This document shows positions 1-5,494 of a DNA stretch of 5,533 bases, piece by piece. The stretch lies in NCBI GenBank assembly GCA_024636425.1, contig JAGXHB010000170.1, positions 1 through 5,533 on the forward strand. The letters run 5' to 3'. Every line of letters starts with the position of its first letter. Position 1 is the stretch's first letter. The position numbers were made by a program, and so were the translations under genes. The notes beneath the pieces were generated by a model. It was given only the letters and a program-made list of their open reading frames with translations, was not told the DNA's origin and did not search any database. Source of the stretch: Roseobacter sp. (GTDB lineage: Bacteria; Pseudomonadota; Alphaproteobacteria; Rhodobacterales; Rhodobacteraceae).

Positions 1-96
1 CAGATCGGGCTGGAAATCGACGTCGATGCCGCGGTCCTTGAAAATCTGAACGGCAGCATCCGAGAGTTTGTCGGAAATGAGAACTTTGGGGGCCAT
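1..96 (-). CDS. serA: D-3-phosphoglycerate dehydrogenase, N-terminal fragment (gene runs off the left edge)
   Basis: Only the first 32 codons are present. They begin MAPKVLISDKLSDAAVQIF and continue in frame to the window edge. This is the typical opening beta-strand and helix of SerA in alphaproteobacteria (PKVLISDKLS...). By family knowledge SerA oxidises 3-phosphoglycerate to 3-phosphohydroxypyruvate with NAD+, the first committed step of serine synthesis in the cytosol. The ATG at 96-94 follows a strong Shine-Dalgarno sequence, AAGGAG (110-105), with an 8-nt spacer, so the start is well supported. It lies 92 bp downstream of serC on the same strand and is probably co-transcribed with it. 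The NAD-binding and any ACT or regulatory domains lie outside the window. Identity rests on a short stretch plus the serC context, but the two agree. Confidence 0.88.
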   Translation of the reverse strand, partial: MAPKVLISDKLSDAAVQIFKDRGIDVDFQPDL

Positions 97-104
97 GTGT
101 GGCG

Positions 105-110
105 CTCCTT
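105..110 (-). promoter_or_regulatory. serA ribosome binding site
   Basis: AAGGAG on the minus strand, 8 nt upstream of the serA ATG. It is a near-perfect Shine-Dalgarno match and gives serA its own strong translation start, separate from serC. Confidence 0.8.
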
Positions 111-133
111 ATGAAAAATGAATGGGGGGCGTG

Positions 134-178
134 GGGTCGCCTTCAGCCTCCGCCAGAACGGCAGGCTGGGAGCGACCC
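134..178 (-). other. Long imperfect hairpin in the serC-serA intergenic gap
   Basis: The outer arms GGGTCGC (134-140) and GCGACCC (172-178) are exact complements. Inside them CAGCCT (144-149) pairs with AGGCTG (163-168), and GCC (152-154) with GGC (160-162) around a 5-nt loop. A 3x3 internal loop separates the outer and middle stems. The structure starts 10 nt after the serC stop and ends 23 nt before the serA Shine-Dalgarno. No T-run follows it directly on the minus strand; the nearest TTTTT is about 14 nt further on. It is therefore not a canonical terminator. A role in mRNA stability, partial termination or processing between serC and serA is inference. Confidence 0.55.
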
Positions 179-188
179 TACGCGAAAT

Positions 189-1328
189 TCAGGCGTTGAT
201 TTCAGCGTTGAAAGCCCAGTCGAGCCACGGCAGCATCGCCTTGATATCAGCCGTTTCAACCGTGCCACCGCACCAGATCCGTAAACCGGGAGGCGCATCG
301 CGGTAAGCCCCGACATCAAGCGCGACGTCTTCGTCCGCCAGCCGTTTCGCGACGGCCTTGGCAAAGGCGGCACCGTCGGCAATGCGATCATCGGTGAACT
401 TGAGACAGACAGACGTGTTGGAGCGTGTCGCGGGATCCGTGGCTAGAAAATCGATCCAGTCGTGCTCTTTGACGAAATCCGCGATTGCCGCAGTGTTTGC
501 ATCGGCGCGTGCGATCAGACCTTCAAGGCCGCCCACCGATTTAGCCCAGTCCAGCGCCAGCAGGTAATCTTCGACACAGAGCATCGACGGCGTGTTGATC
601 GTCTCGCCCTTGAAGATGCCGTCGATCAGCTTCCCGCCTTTGGTCAGGCGGAAAATCTTGGGCAGGGGCCATGCGGGGGTGTAGTTTTCCAGCCGCTCAA
701 CCGCACGGGGGCTGAGGATCAGCATGCCATGCGCCGCTTCGCCGCCAAGCACTTTCTGCCAGCTGAATGTGGTCACATCGAGCTTGTCCCAAGGCAGGTC
801 CATCGCAAAGGCGGCAGAGGTTGCGTCGCAGAGCGTCAGACCCTTGCGGTCTGCAGGAATGACATCGCCAGAGGGCACGCGCACGCCGGAGGTGGTGCCG
901 TTCCAGGTAAAGCAGACATCGTTGTCGTAGTTGAGCGATGCCATATCCACGATCTCGCCGTAGTCGGCGGTGTGGACGGTATGTTCGATTTTCAGCTGCT
1001 TGACGGCGTCCGTGACCCAGCCGGATCCGAATGATTCCCAGGCGACCATTTCAGCGGGGCGTTCGCCCAGCATGGTCCACATCGCCATCTCGTAGGCGCC
1101 TGTATCAGACGCCGGCACGATGCCGATCTTGTAGTCGGCAGGCACGCCGAGGATTTCGCGGGTGGTTTCGATCGCCTCGAGCAGCTTGGCTTTGCCGGGG
1201 GCAGCACGGTGGCTGCGGCCCAAAGGCGCGCTGGCAAGTTTGGTCAGATCATAAACGGGGGGTTTGGCACAGGGGCCGGAGGAGAAACGCGGATTCTTCG
1301 GCCGCGCCGTCGGTGTCGTCATAGCCAT
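189..1328 (-). CDS. serC: Phosphoserine aminotransferase
   Basis: A 379-aa cytosolic PLP enzyme. It converts 3-phosphohydroxypyruvate and glutamate to O-phosphoserine and 2-oxoglutarate, step two of serine synthesis, and the family may also serve pyridoxal phosphate synthesis. The N-terminus carries the NPRFSSGPCAKPP substrate-loop block (residues 12-24). DATSAAFAMD (168-177) supplies the Asp that normally contacts the PLP pyridine nitrogen. SWQK (189-192) holds Lys192, the expected Schiff-base lysine, followed by VLGGEAAHG. The sequence resembles the alphaproteobacterial/Methanosarcina-type SerC branch rather than the E. coli one. The start at 1328 (MAMTTPT) is preferred because AAAGGG (1342-1337) lies 8 nt upstream. 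The alternative ATG two codons later (1322) would have a 14-nt spacer. The open frame continues upstream to 1619, but that stretch overlaps serB and is not protein-like. serA follows 92 bp downstream. Confidence 0.96.
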   Translation of the reverse strand: MAMTTPTARPKNPRFSSGPCAKPPVYDLTKLASAPLGRSHRAAPGKAKLLEAIETTREILGVPADYKIGIVPASDTGAYEMAMWTMLGERPAEMVAWESFGSGWVTDAVKQLKIEHTVHTADYGEIVDMASLNYDNDVCFTWNGTTSGVRVPSGDVIPADRKGLTLCDATSAAFAMDLPWDKLDVTTFSWQKVLGGEAAHGMLILSPRAVERLENYTPAWPLPKIFRLTKGGKLIDGIFKGETINTPSMLCVEDYLLALDWAKSVGGLEGLIARADANTAAIADFVKEHDWIDFLATDPATRSNTSVCLKFTDDRIADGAAFAKAVAKRLADEDVALDVGAYRDAPPGLRIWCGGTVETADIKAMLPWLDWAFNAEINA

Positions 1329-1335
1329 TTCAGCT

Positions 1336-1371
1336 ACCCTTTCAGATAAGCGCCCTTCGTTGGGGAAGGGT
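1336..1371 (-). promoter_or_regulatory. serC leader: alternative stems, one covering the serC ribosome binding site
   Basis: Read on the minus strand, the leader has three blocks: ACCCTTC (1371-1365), GAAGGG (1358-1353) and AAAGGGT (1342-1336). The last is the serC Shine-Dalgarno. Block 1 can pair with block 2 (6 bp, CCCTTC/GAAGGG, 6-nt loop), which leaves the ribosome site free. It can instead pair with block 3 (ACCCTT/AAGGGT, 6 bp, 24-nt loop), which hides it. The two states exclude each other. A serC leader RNA family is known upstream of serC-serA in alphaproteobacteria, with its final stem overlapping the serC ribosome binding site; this position and layout fit that description. The assignment to that family is from memory, not from a covariance search. 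No ligand is identified here. Confidence 0.68.
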
Positions 1372-1383
1372 GTCCCAAGACCG

Positions 1384-1412
1384 GATCTAGAGCGGTGCTT
1401 GGTCTGGCACAA
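1384..1412 (-). promoter_or_regulatory. Weak candidate serC promoter
   Basis: On the minus strand TTGTGC (1412-1407) is followed after exactly 17 nt by TAGATC (1389-1384). Each hexamer matches only three of six consensus positions of a housekeeping sigma-70 promoter. The spacing and location are right: a start near 1377 would place the whole alternative-stem leader in the serC mRNA. No better minus-strand pair was seen in the gap. Confidence 0.3.
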
Positions 1413-1452
1413 GCGGGAAAACAGCGTTAGAACGCCGCTTGGAACGCTTTTT
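1410..1452. repeat. Nested inverted repeats in the serC/serB divergent gap
   Basis: CAAGCGG (1410-1416) and CCGCTTG (1435-1441) are a perfect 7-bp inverted repeat with an 18-nt spacer. Interlocked with it, AGCGTT (1423-1428) is complementary to AACGCT (1443-1448), and on the plus strand the second arm runs into TTTTT (1448-1452). GAACGC also occurs as a direct repeat at 1430-1435 and 1442-1447, 12 nt apart. The first pair could be an operator. The second looks like a weak terminator facing serB. Neither role is proven. Confidence 0.4.
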
Positions 1453-1485
1453 ACGACAGGCTTGGCGCGGATCGGAAACTTGAAC

Positions 1486-2364
1486 ATGCATAGTGTGACA
1501 TTGTTAACCTCACCTGAACGACCCCGGCTTGAGGCTGCGCTGGTCGATAGCCTGCGCAATGCCTGGGGTGGGGGCGATGCGATCTGGCTGTCCCCCGACG
1601 AAGCGGCGACGTTCGACATGAAGCGGATGCCGGGAAACCGTTGGGATGTCTGGGCGGAATGTCAGGGGATGGGCGTCGATCTGGTGATCGTGCCCGCCGA
1701 AGGCCGCCGCAAGAAGATGCTGCTGGCGGATATGGACAGCACGATGATCCGGCAGGAATGCATAGACGAGCTGGCGGACGAAGCAGGCGTCGGCGCGCGG
1801 GTCAAGGATATTACAGCGCGGGCGATGAACGGAGAGCTGGATTTCGAAGGTGCGTTGCGCGAACGTGTCGGCCTCCTGGAAGGTCTGGACGAAGCGGTGA
1901 TCACCCGCGTTCTGGAACAGCGGATCACCTATATGCCTGGTGGCCGGACGCTGGTTGCCACCATGAAGGCGAACGGTGCCTATGCCGCACTTGTATCGGG
2001 GGGGTTCACCGCATTCACAACGTCGGTCGCAAACGCGCTTGGTTTTGACGAGAACCGCGCCAACAGTCTGATCGTGGCTGACGGCAAGCTGACCGGAAAG
2101 GTCGGCGATCCTATCCTTGGCAAGCAAGCCAAGGTCGATGCGCTGGAAGACATCACAGCACGGTTGGGTTTGGGGGTGGCGGATGTGATCGCTGTGGGGG
2201 ATGGCGCGAACGATCTGGGCATGCTCAGCCGTGCCGGCATGGGGGTCGCGTTGCACGCCAAGCCCGCCGTTGCGGCGGAATGTGACATGCGGGTCAATCA
2301 TGGCGACCTGACCGCGCTGCTTTACGTTCAGGGTTATGCCAGGGAAAGTTTCGTGCTCGACTGA
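1486..2364 (+). CDS. serB: Phosphoserine phosphatase (HAD superfamily)
   Basis: A 292-aa cytosolic enzyme that dephosphorylates O-phosphoserine to L-serine, the last step of the pathway begun by SerA and SerC next door. All four HAD motifs are visible. Motif I is DMDST (82-86), with Asp82 as expected nucleophile and Asp84 as general acid. ECIDELA (91-97) is the usual SerB cap-side block. Motif II is Ser171 in VSGGF, motif III Lys216 in KQAK, and motif IV GDGAND (238-243) binds Mg2+. Residues 1-78 form a short N-terminal domain of the kind found in alphaproteobacterial SerB. The start at 1486 gives the expected MHSVTLLTSP opening, with a weak GGA (1474-1476) 9 nt upstream. The frame stays open back to 1264, but those residues run through the serC leader and into serC and look random. 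It is divergent from serC with a 157-bp gap and ends in a terminator at 2372-2403. Confidence 0.96.
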   Translation: MHSVTLLTSPERPRLEAALVDSLRNAWGGGDAIWLSPDEAATFDMKRMPGNRWDVWAECQGMGVDLVIVPAEGRRKKMLLADMDSTMIRQECIDELADEAGVGARVKDITARAMNGELDFEGALRERVGLLEGLDEAVITRVLEQRITYMPGGRTLVATMKANGAYAALVSGGFTAFTTSVANALGFDENRANSLIVADGKLTGKVGDPILGKQAKVDALEDITARLGLGVADVIAVGDGANDLGMLSRAGMGVALHAKPAVAAECDMRVNHGDLTALLYVQGYARESFVLD

Positions 2365-2371
2365 TCCGTGC

Positions 2372-2403
2372 ATGGGGCGCTGCCCCATACCCCGGGATTT
2401 TTT
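2372..2403 (+). terminator. Intrinsic terminator of serB
   Basis: A perfect 7-bp stem, ATGGGGC (2372-2378) with GCCCCAT (2382-2388) and a 3-nt loop, starts 8 nt after the serB stop. A C/G-rich linker and a run of six T (2398-2403) follow. The 9-nt linker between stem and T-run is longer than in a textbook terminator, so efficiency is uncertain. It lies between convergent genes. On the minus strand the T-run becomes an A-run ahead of the stem, so it is a poor terminator for the asparaginase transcript. Confidence 0.65.
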
Positions 2404-2426
2404 ACCATCTGGAAGAGGGTTGCGGG

Positions 2427-3407
2427 TCAGGCAAAGCTGGCGGCGGGTCTGATATGGCCTGTGATGATCCCGCGCCGGTTTTCGATCGGGGCGTTGCGGT
2501 ATTTCAGCGCCTCGGGGTGGTCGGGGTCGAGCGCGCCAAGCTTGATCAGGATGGAGGTGATCGCACATTCGGCAGCGCGTTTGGTGCCGCAGGCAGCCTT
2601 GAGTGCGATGCCAAGCTTCTGGTCAGGCAGGATCGCGATAAAGAAACCCTCGGCACCGGTTTTCAGAGCAACTTTGCCTTTCATCGCCCGCATCAGGTTC
2701 GTACAGGCGCGCGTTTCACCCGCGACCAGTTCGGGGTGCAGGCGCATCGCCTGATGCAGCCGCGCTTCGGCGGAGCCATCGGGGGCGGCGGCAAAATGGG
2801 CCATCGCACGGGCCATGCCGTGCAGCGTGGTCGCAAAGTTCGGGACAGAACAGCCGTCGATACCGTAACCGGGCGAGGTCACACCGGTGACGCTCTCGAG
2901 CGCTTCGAGGCAGGACTTTTGCACGGGGTGCTCCGGCTTTTCATAGTCGGGATCGCCCCCGATATGTTTGTTCACCGTCAGGAAGCCTGCATGTTTGCCG
3001 GAACACTCGTGGTGTATCTGACAGGGCTGTTCATCGGCGCGGATCAAGGCATTGCGGGCCTGCGTATCGCCCGGCTCTGCCGGGCCGCAGCGAAAATCGC
3101 TGTCGTTGAGACCAAGGTGATCAAGCCATGAGCCTACGATTCCCACATGCAGACTGGCCGCCTGATGCGAGGCGCAGGCGAGGGCCAGATGCCGCGGATC
3201 GAGCCCCATTGCATCGGCAGCGCCAGATCGTATCAAAGGCAATGCCTGTATCATCTTGGCCGAGGATCGGGGCAGCACAACTGCCTCGGGATCGCCCCAC
3301 GCGTGAAGGATCTGACCGCTGTCATCGCAGACCACCGCATGACCGGAATGGACGCTTTCAAGGAAGGGTCCGCGCCAAATTTCTGCAAAGGGGGCTGCTT
3401 GGGTCAT
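2427..3407 (-). CDS. L-asparaginase, class 3 (Asparaginase_II / Rhizobium etli type)
   Basis: A 326-aa protein of the Asparaginase_II family, unrelated to the E. coli AnsA/AnsB fold. It is expected to hydrolyse L-asparagine to aspartate and ammonia. Several residues match those reported for the R. etli enzyme ReAV, some at identical numbers: Ser48 and Lys51 in PRSSAK, Ser80 in ASH, and Cys135 and Lys138 in ECSGKHAG. Asp184 and Cys186 in GIDGCSVPN match the family's Asp187/Cys189 with a 3-residue shift. Cys135, Lys138 and Cys186 would make the family's zinc site. I could not assign the distal lysine partner of Ser80 with certainty; Lys249, Lys264 and Lys270 are candidates. No signal peptide is seen, so it should be cytosolic. 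AGGA (3417-3414) lies 6 nt before the ATG. It converges with serB and is divergent from the IalB gene. ReAV comparisons are from memory. Confidence 0.9.
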   Translation of the reverse strand: MTQAAPFAEIWRGPFLESVHSGHAVVCDDSGQILHAWGDPEAVVLPRSSAKMIQALPLIRSGAADAMGLDPRHLALACASHQAASLHVGIVGSWLDHLGLNDSDFRCGPAEPGDTQARNALIRADEQPCQIHHECSGKHAGFLTVNKHIGGDPDYEKPEHPVQKSCLEALESVTGVTSPGYGIDGCSVPNFATTLHGMARAMAHFAAAPDGSAEARLHQAMRLHPELVAGETRACTNLMRAMKGKVALKTGAEGFFIAILPDQKLGIALKAACGTKRAAECAITSILIKLGALDPDHPEALKYRNAPIENRRGIITGHIRPAASFA

Positions 3408-3583
3408 AATTCATCCTAATCATGGGCGATTTCCTGCCAATCAGGGTTTCGCCGGTCGCCTGTTTGGCGTTAATATGCTTGTTGTCGAAAGAAATACAGA
3501 TCCTTTGCAAGAGTGCCTCCCGAAGGGTGCCAAATGGAGTTGTTGATGAGATTGAGGTTAACGGCGGCTGGAGGCCAAGGTAG
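3408..3583. promoter_or_regulatory. Divergent promoter region between the asparaginase and IalB genes
   Basis: Two genes start outward from this 176-bp gap, so it must hold both promoters. An A/T-rich patch at about 3468-3508 (containing GTTAATATG and GAAATACAGATCC) is the likeliest place, but no pair of hexamers with good spacing stands out on either strand. A direct repeat of GTGCC (3513-3517 is GTGCC and 3527-3531 is GTGCC) flanks a tiny CCC-GAA-GGG hairpin. No open frame with protein-like composition was found. Confidence 0.35.
3570..3574 (+). promoter_or_regulatory. Ribosome binding site of the IalB-family gene
   Basis: GGAGG (3570-3574) sits 9 nt before the ATG at 3584. This favours the first of the two tandem ATG codons (3584 and 3587). 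A second purine block, AAGG (3577-3580), would suit the second ATG with a 6-nt spacer, so both starts may be used; the proteins differ by one Met. Confidence 0.6.
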
Positions 3584-4114
3584 ATGATGAAATTTAAGAC
3601 GATTGGGTTCGCGGTGGTGCTGGCCAGCTTTGCCGCAGGCAGCGCTTTCGCACAGGCCCAGAGCACGAACCGTGTCGGTGCCGAGACGGATTGGAGCGTC
3701 TTCGTCGAAGATAATCCGACCGAATGCTGGGGCGTGTCGACGCCAAAGGAGATGGTCAATTCACGCGACGGGCGTGTGGTGGCCGTGAACCGTGGTCAGA
3801 CCTTGCTGATGGTGTTTTACCGTCCAAGTGCGGGGGCCAGCGGTCAGGTTGCGTTTACCGGCGGATATCCTTTCGCGTCGGGGTCAACGGTCAACATGAA
3901 CATCAGCGGCAGCAGTTTCGAGCTGTTTACCGAAGGGGAATGGGCATGGCCTGCAACCCCTGAGGATGACAACAAGATCATCGCCGCCATGAAACGGGGC
4001 GCTGATGCCGTTCTGACCGGCCGGTCGGGACGCGGAACGCAGACCAAGGATACGTTTTCGCTTCTGGGCTTCACCGCAGCTGTGGAAGATGCAGCAAAGC
4101 GGTGCGACGGCTGA
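3584..4114 (+). CDS. Secreted invasion associated locus B (IalB) family protein
   Basis: A 176-aa protein with a clear Sec signal peptide: a basic start (MMKFK), a hydrophobic core (about 7-18) and a likely signal peptidase I site after AFA (Ala23). The mature part of about 153 residues opens with an ETDWSVFVED segment and ends with KDTFSLLGFTAAVEDA, both typical of IalB-family proteins in Rhodobacteraceae. Only two cysteines remain after cleavage, Cys48 (ECWGVS) and Cys174 three residues from the end; a disulfide between them in the periplasm is plausible. The family is named after Bartonella IalB, but these free-living relatives have no established function, and the name should not be read as evidence of virulence. 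It stands alone, with its own terminator just downstream. Confidence 0.85.
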   Translation: MMKFKTIGFAVVLASFAAGSAFAQAQSTNRVGAETDWSVFVEDNPTECWGVSTPKEMVNSRDGRVVAVNRGQTLLMVFYRPSAGASGQVAFTGGYPFASGSTVNMNISGSSFELFTEGEWAWPATPEDDNKIIAAMKRGADAVLTGRSGRGTQTKDTFSLLGFTAAVEDAAKRCDG

Positions 4115-4135
4115 CCTTGCCCGCTCGAGATTCGG

Positions 4136-4160
4136 GGCCTCGCTGATGGCGGGGCCTTTT
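4136..4160 (+). terminator. Intrinsic terminator of the IalB-family gene
   Basis: GGCCTCGC (4136-4143) pairs with GCGGGGCC (4149-4156) as an 8-bp stem with one T-G wobble and a 5-nt loop, followed immediately by TTTT (4157-4160). It begins 21 nt after the stop codon. The stem is very GC-rich and the spacing is right, so this is a good rho-independent terminator. It isolates the gene from rlmN. Confidence 0.8.
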
Positions 4161-4220
4161 GCGTTAAGACGGTAGCGGACCGCAGGCCCGGCCATGGACT
4201 GCCGGTTTCGGCGTTTCCTT

Positions 4221-4248
4221 TTGATCTGCGCAGGAATGCCTATATAGA
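4221..4248 (+). promoter_or_regulatory. Candidate rlmN promoter
   Basis: TTGATC (4221-4226) and TATAGA (4243-4248) are separated by 16 nt. Each matches four of six sigma-70 consensus positions, and the second lies in the A/T-rich TATATAGAG block of an otherwise GC-rich gap. A start near 4255 would give rlmN a short leader of about 28 nt. It lies after the upstream terminator, so rlmN needs a promoter here. Confidence 0.5.
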
Positions 4249-4282
4249 GCAGGCAAACCACAACAGCTCCCGGAGAATCCCC

Positions 4283-5458
4283 ATGTCTGCGACCGCGCCG
4301 ATTACCCAAGACGTCATGACCCTGCCGCGCAAGGCGCAGGAAGGCCCGGTGAATCTGGTCGGCATGACGCGTGATGCCATGCGCGACGCGTTGATCACCA
4401 TCGGTGTTGCCGAAAAGCAGGCCAAGATGCGGGTGGGCCAGATCTGGCAGTGGATCTACCAGTGGGGGTCGCGTGATTTTGCCGACATGACAAACCTGTC
4501 CAAGGCGCTGCGGGCCGACCTGGCCGAGAACTTCGTCATCGACGTACCCGAAGTCGTGACCAAACAGGTCTCGGAGGACGGAACGCGCAAGTATCTGGTG
4601 CGCATCGCCGGCGGGCACGAGGTCGAGGTGGTGTATATTCCCGAAGATGGCCGCGGAACGCTGTGCGTCAGCTCTCAGGTCGGGTGCACGCTGACATGTT
4701 CGTTCTGCCACACGGGGACGCAAAAGCTGGTGCGCAACCTGACTGCAGGCGAGATCGTCGGTCAGGTGATGATCGCGCGGGATGATCTGGGTGAATGGCC
4801 GGTGCCCGGTACGATCACCGAGGCACCGCGGCTGCTGTCGAACATCGTATTGATGGGCATGGGCGAGCCGCTTTATAACTTCGAGAATGTGCGCGATGCG
4901 ATGAAGATCGCGATGGACCCCGAGGGTATCCAGTTGTCGCGGCGACGCATTACGCTATCGACTTCGGGCGTGGTGCCGGAGATTGCGCGCACGGCGCAGG
5001 AAATCGGCTGTCAGCTTGCCGTGTCGTTCCACGCGACCACGGACGAGGTGCGCGACAAACTGGTGCCGATCAACAAGCGCTGGAACATTGCCGAGCTGAT
5101 CGAGGCACTGCGGATCTATCCCAAGGTCAGCAATTCGGAGCGGATCACCTTTGAATACGTGATGCTGGATGGTGTGAACGACAGTGACGCCGATGCGCAC
5201 CGTCTGATCGAGCTGATCCGCGGGATCCCTGCCAAGATCAATCTCATTCCGTTCAACGAATGGCCCGGTGCGCCCTACAAACGGTCATCGAACAATCGCA
5301 TCCGCGCCTTTGCGGACATTGTCTATCGGGCCGGTTATGCATCGCCCGTGCGCAAACCGCGTGGCGAGGATATCATGGCGGCCTGCGGTCAGTTGAAGTC
5401 CGAGACGGAGCGCTCGCGCAAATCCCGCAAGCAGATCGAGGCGGAAGCAGGGCTTTGA
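4283..5458 (+). CDS. rlmN: Dual-specificity 23S rRNA (A2503-C2) and tRNA (A37-C2) methyltransferase, radical SAM
   Basis: A 391-aa cytosolic radical SAM enzyme that methylates C2 of A2503 in 23S rRNA and, in E. coli, A37 of some tRNAs. This supports reading fidelity at the peptidyl transferase centre and exit tunnel. The cluster motif CTLTCSFC (135-142) gives Cys135, Cys139 and Cys142 for the 4Fe-4S centre. MGMGEP (191-196) is the SAM-binding block. The two cysteines of the ping-pong mechanism are present: Cys368 in MAACGQL (E. coli Cys355), which carries the methyl group, and Cys128 in TLCVSSQ (E. coli Cys118). Glu115 matches E. coli Glu105. Residues 21-90 form the usual N-terminal accessory domain, and the tail is basic (SRKSRKQ). 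GGAGA (4272-4276) lies 6 nt before the ATG. The Cfr relative is excluded by the N-terminal domain and general sequence. All key residues are intact. Confidence 0.97.
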   Translation: MSATAPITQDVMTLPRKAQEGPVNLVGMTRDAMRDALITIGVAEKQAKMRVGQIWQWIYQWGSRDFADMTNLSKALRADLAENFVIDVPEVVTKQVSEDGTRKYLVRIAGGHEVEVVYIPEDGRGTLCVSSQVGCTLTCSFCHTGTQKLVRNLTAGEIVGQVMIARDDLGEWPVPGTITEAPRLLSNIVLMGMGEPLYNFENVRDAMKIAMDPEGIQLSRRRITLSTSGVVPEIARTAQEIGCQLAVSFHATTDEVRDKLVPINKRWNIAELIEALRIYPKVSNSERITFEYVMLDGVNDSDADAHRLIELIRGIPAKINLIPFNEWPGAPYKRSSNNRIRAFADIVYRAGYASPVRKPRGEDIMAACGQLKSETERSRKSRKQIEAEAGL

Positions 5459-5494
5459 GCGCAGCAGGGTGAGCCTTGTCACGAAAGAGAGACT

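Noticed and set aside
462..1034. Plus-strand open frame of 190 codons opposite serC
   Set aside because: It lies entirely inside serC on the opposite strand and has the composition of an antisense shadow.
1264..1485. Upstream extension of the serB reading frame (74 more residues)
   Set aside because: It overlaps the serC start and leader on the other strand and reads as random sequence. SerB relatives begin near the Met at 1486.
1329..1619. Upstream extension of the serC reading frame (97 more residues)
   Set aside because: It runs through the serC leader and antisense through serB, has no family similarity, and the start at 1328 has a properly placed ribosome site.
1510..2568. Minus-strand open frame of 352 codons opposite serB
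   Set aside because: It is a shadow of the high-GC codon pattern of serB, with a His/Arg/Pro-rich composition and no recognisable domain.
2454..3131. Plus-strand open frame of 225 codons opposite the asparaginase gene
   Set aside because: The asparaginase on the other strand has a complete set of family motifs. This frame has low-complexity, Arg/Gly/Ala-rich content and no ribosome site.
3358..3759. Minus-strand open frame of 133 codons across the asparaginase-IalB gap
   Set aside because: It overlaps both flanking genes and its predicted protein has no recognisable features. No ribosome site was seen.
4187..4212. Small GC hairpins (CCGGC/GCCGG and GCCG/CGGC) upstream of rlmN
   Set aside because: Stems of 4-5 bp are expected by chance at this GC content. 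No T-run follows, and they lie ahead of the likely promoter.
3884..4723. Minus-strand open frame of 279 codons spanning the IalB gene end, terminator and rlmN start
   Set aside because: It crosses a clear terminator and promoter and lies antisense to two well-supported genes. No motif was recognised.
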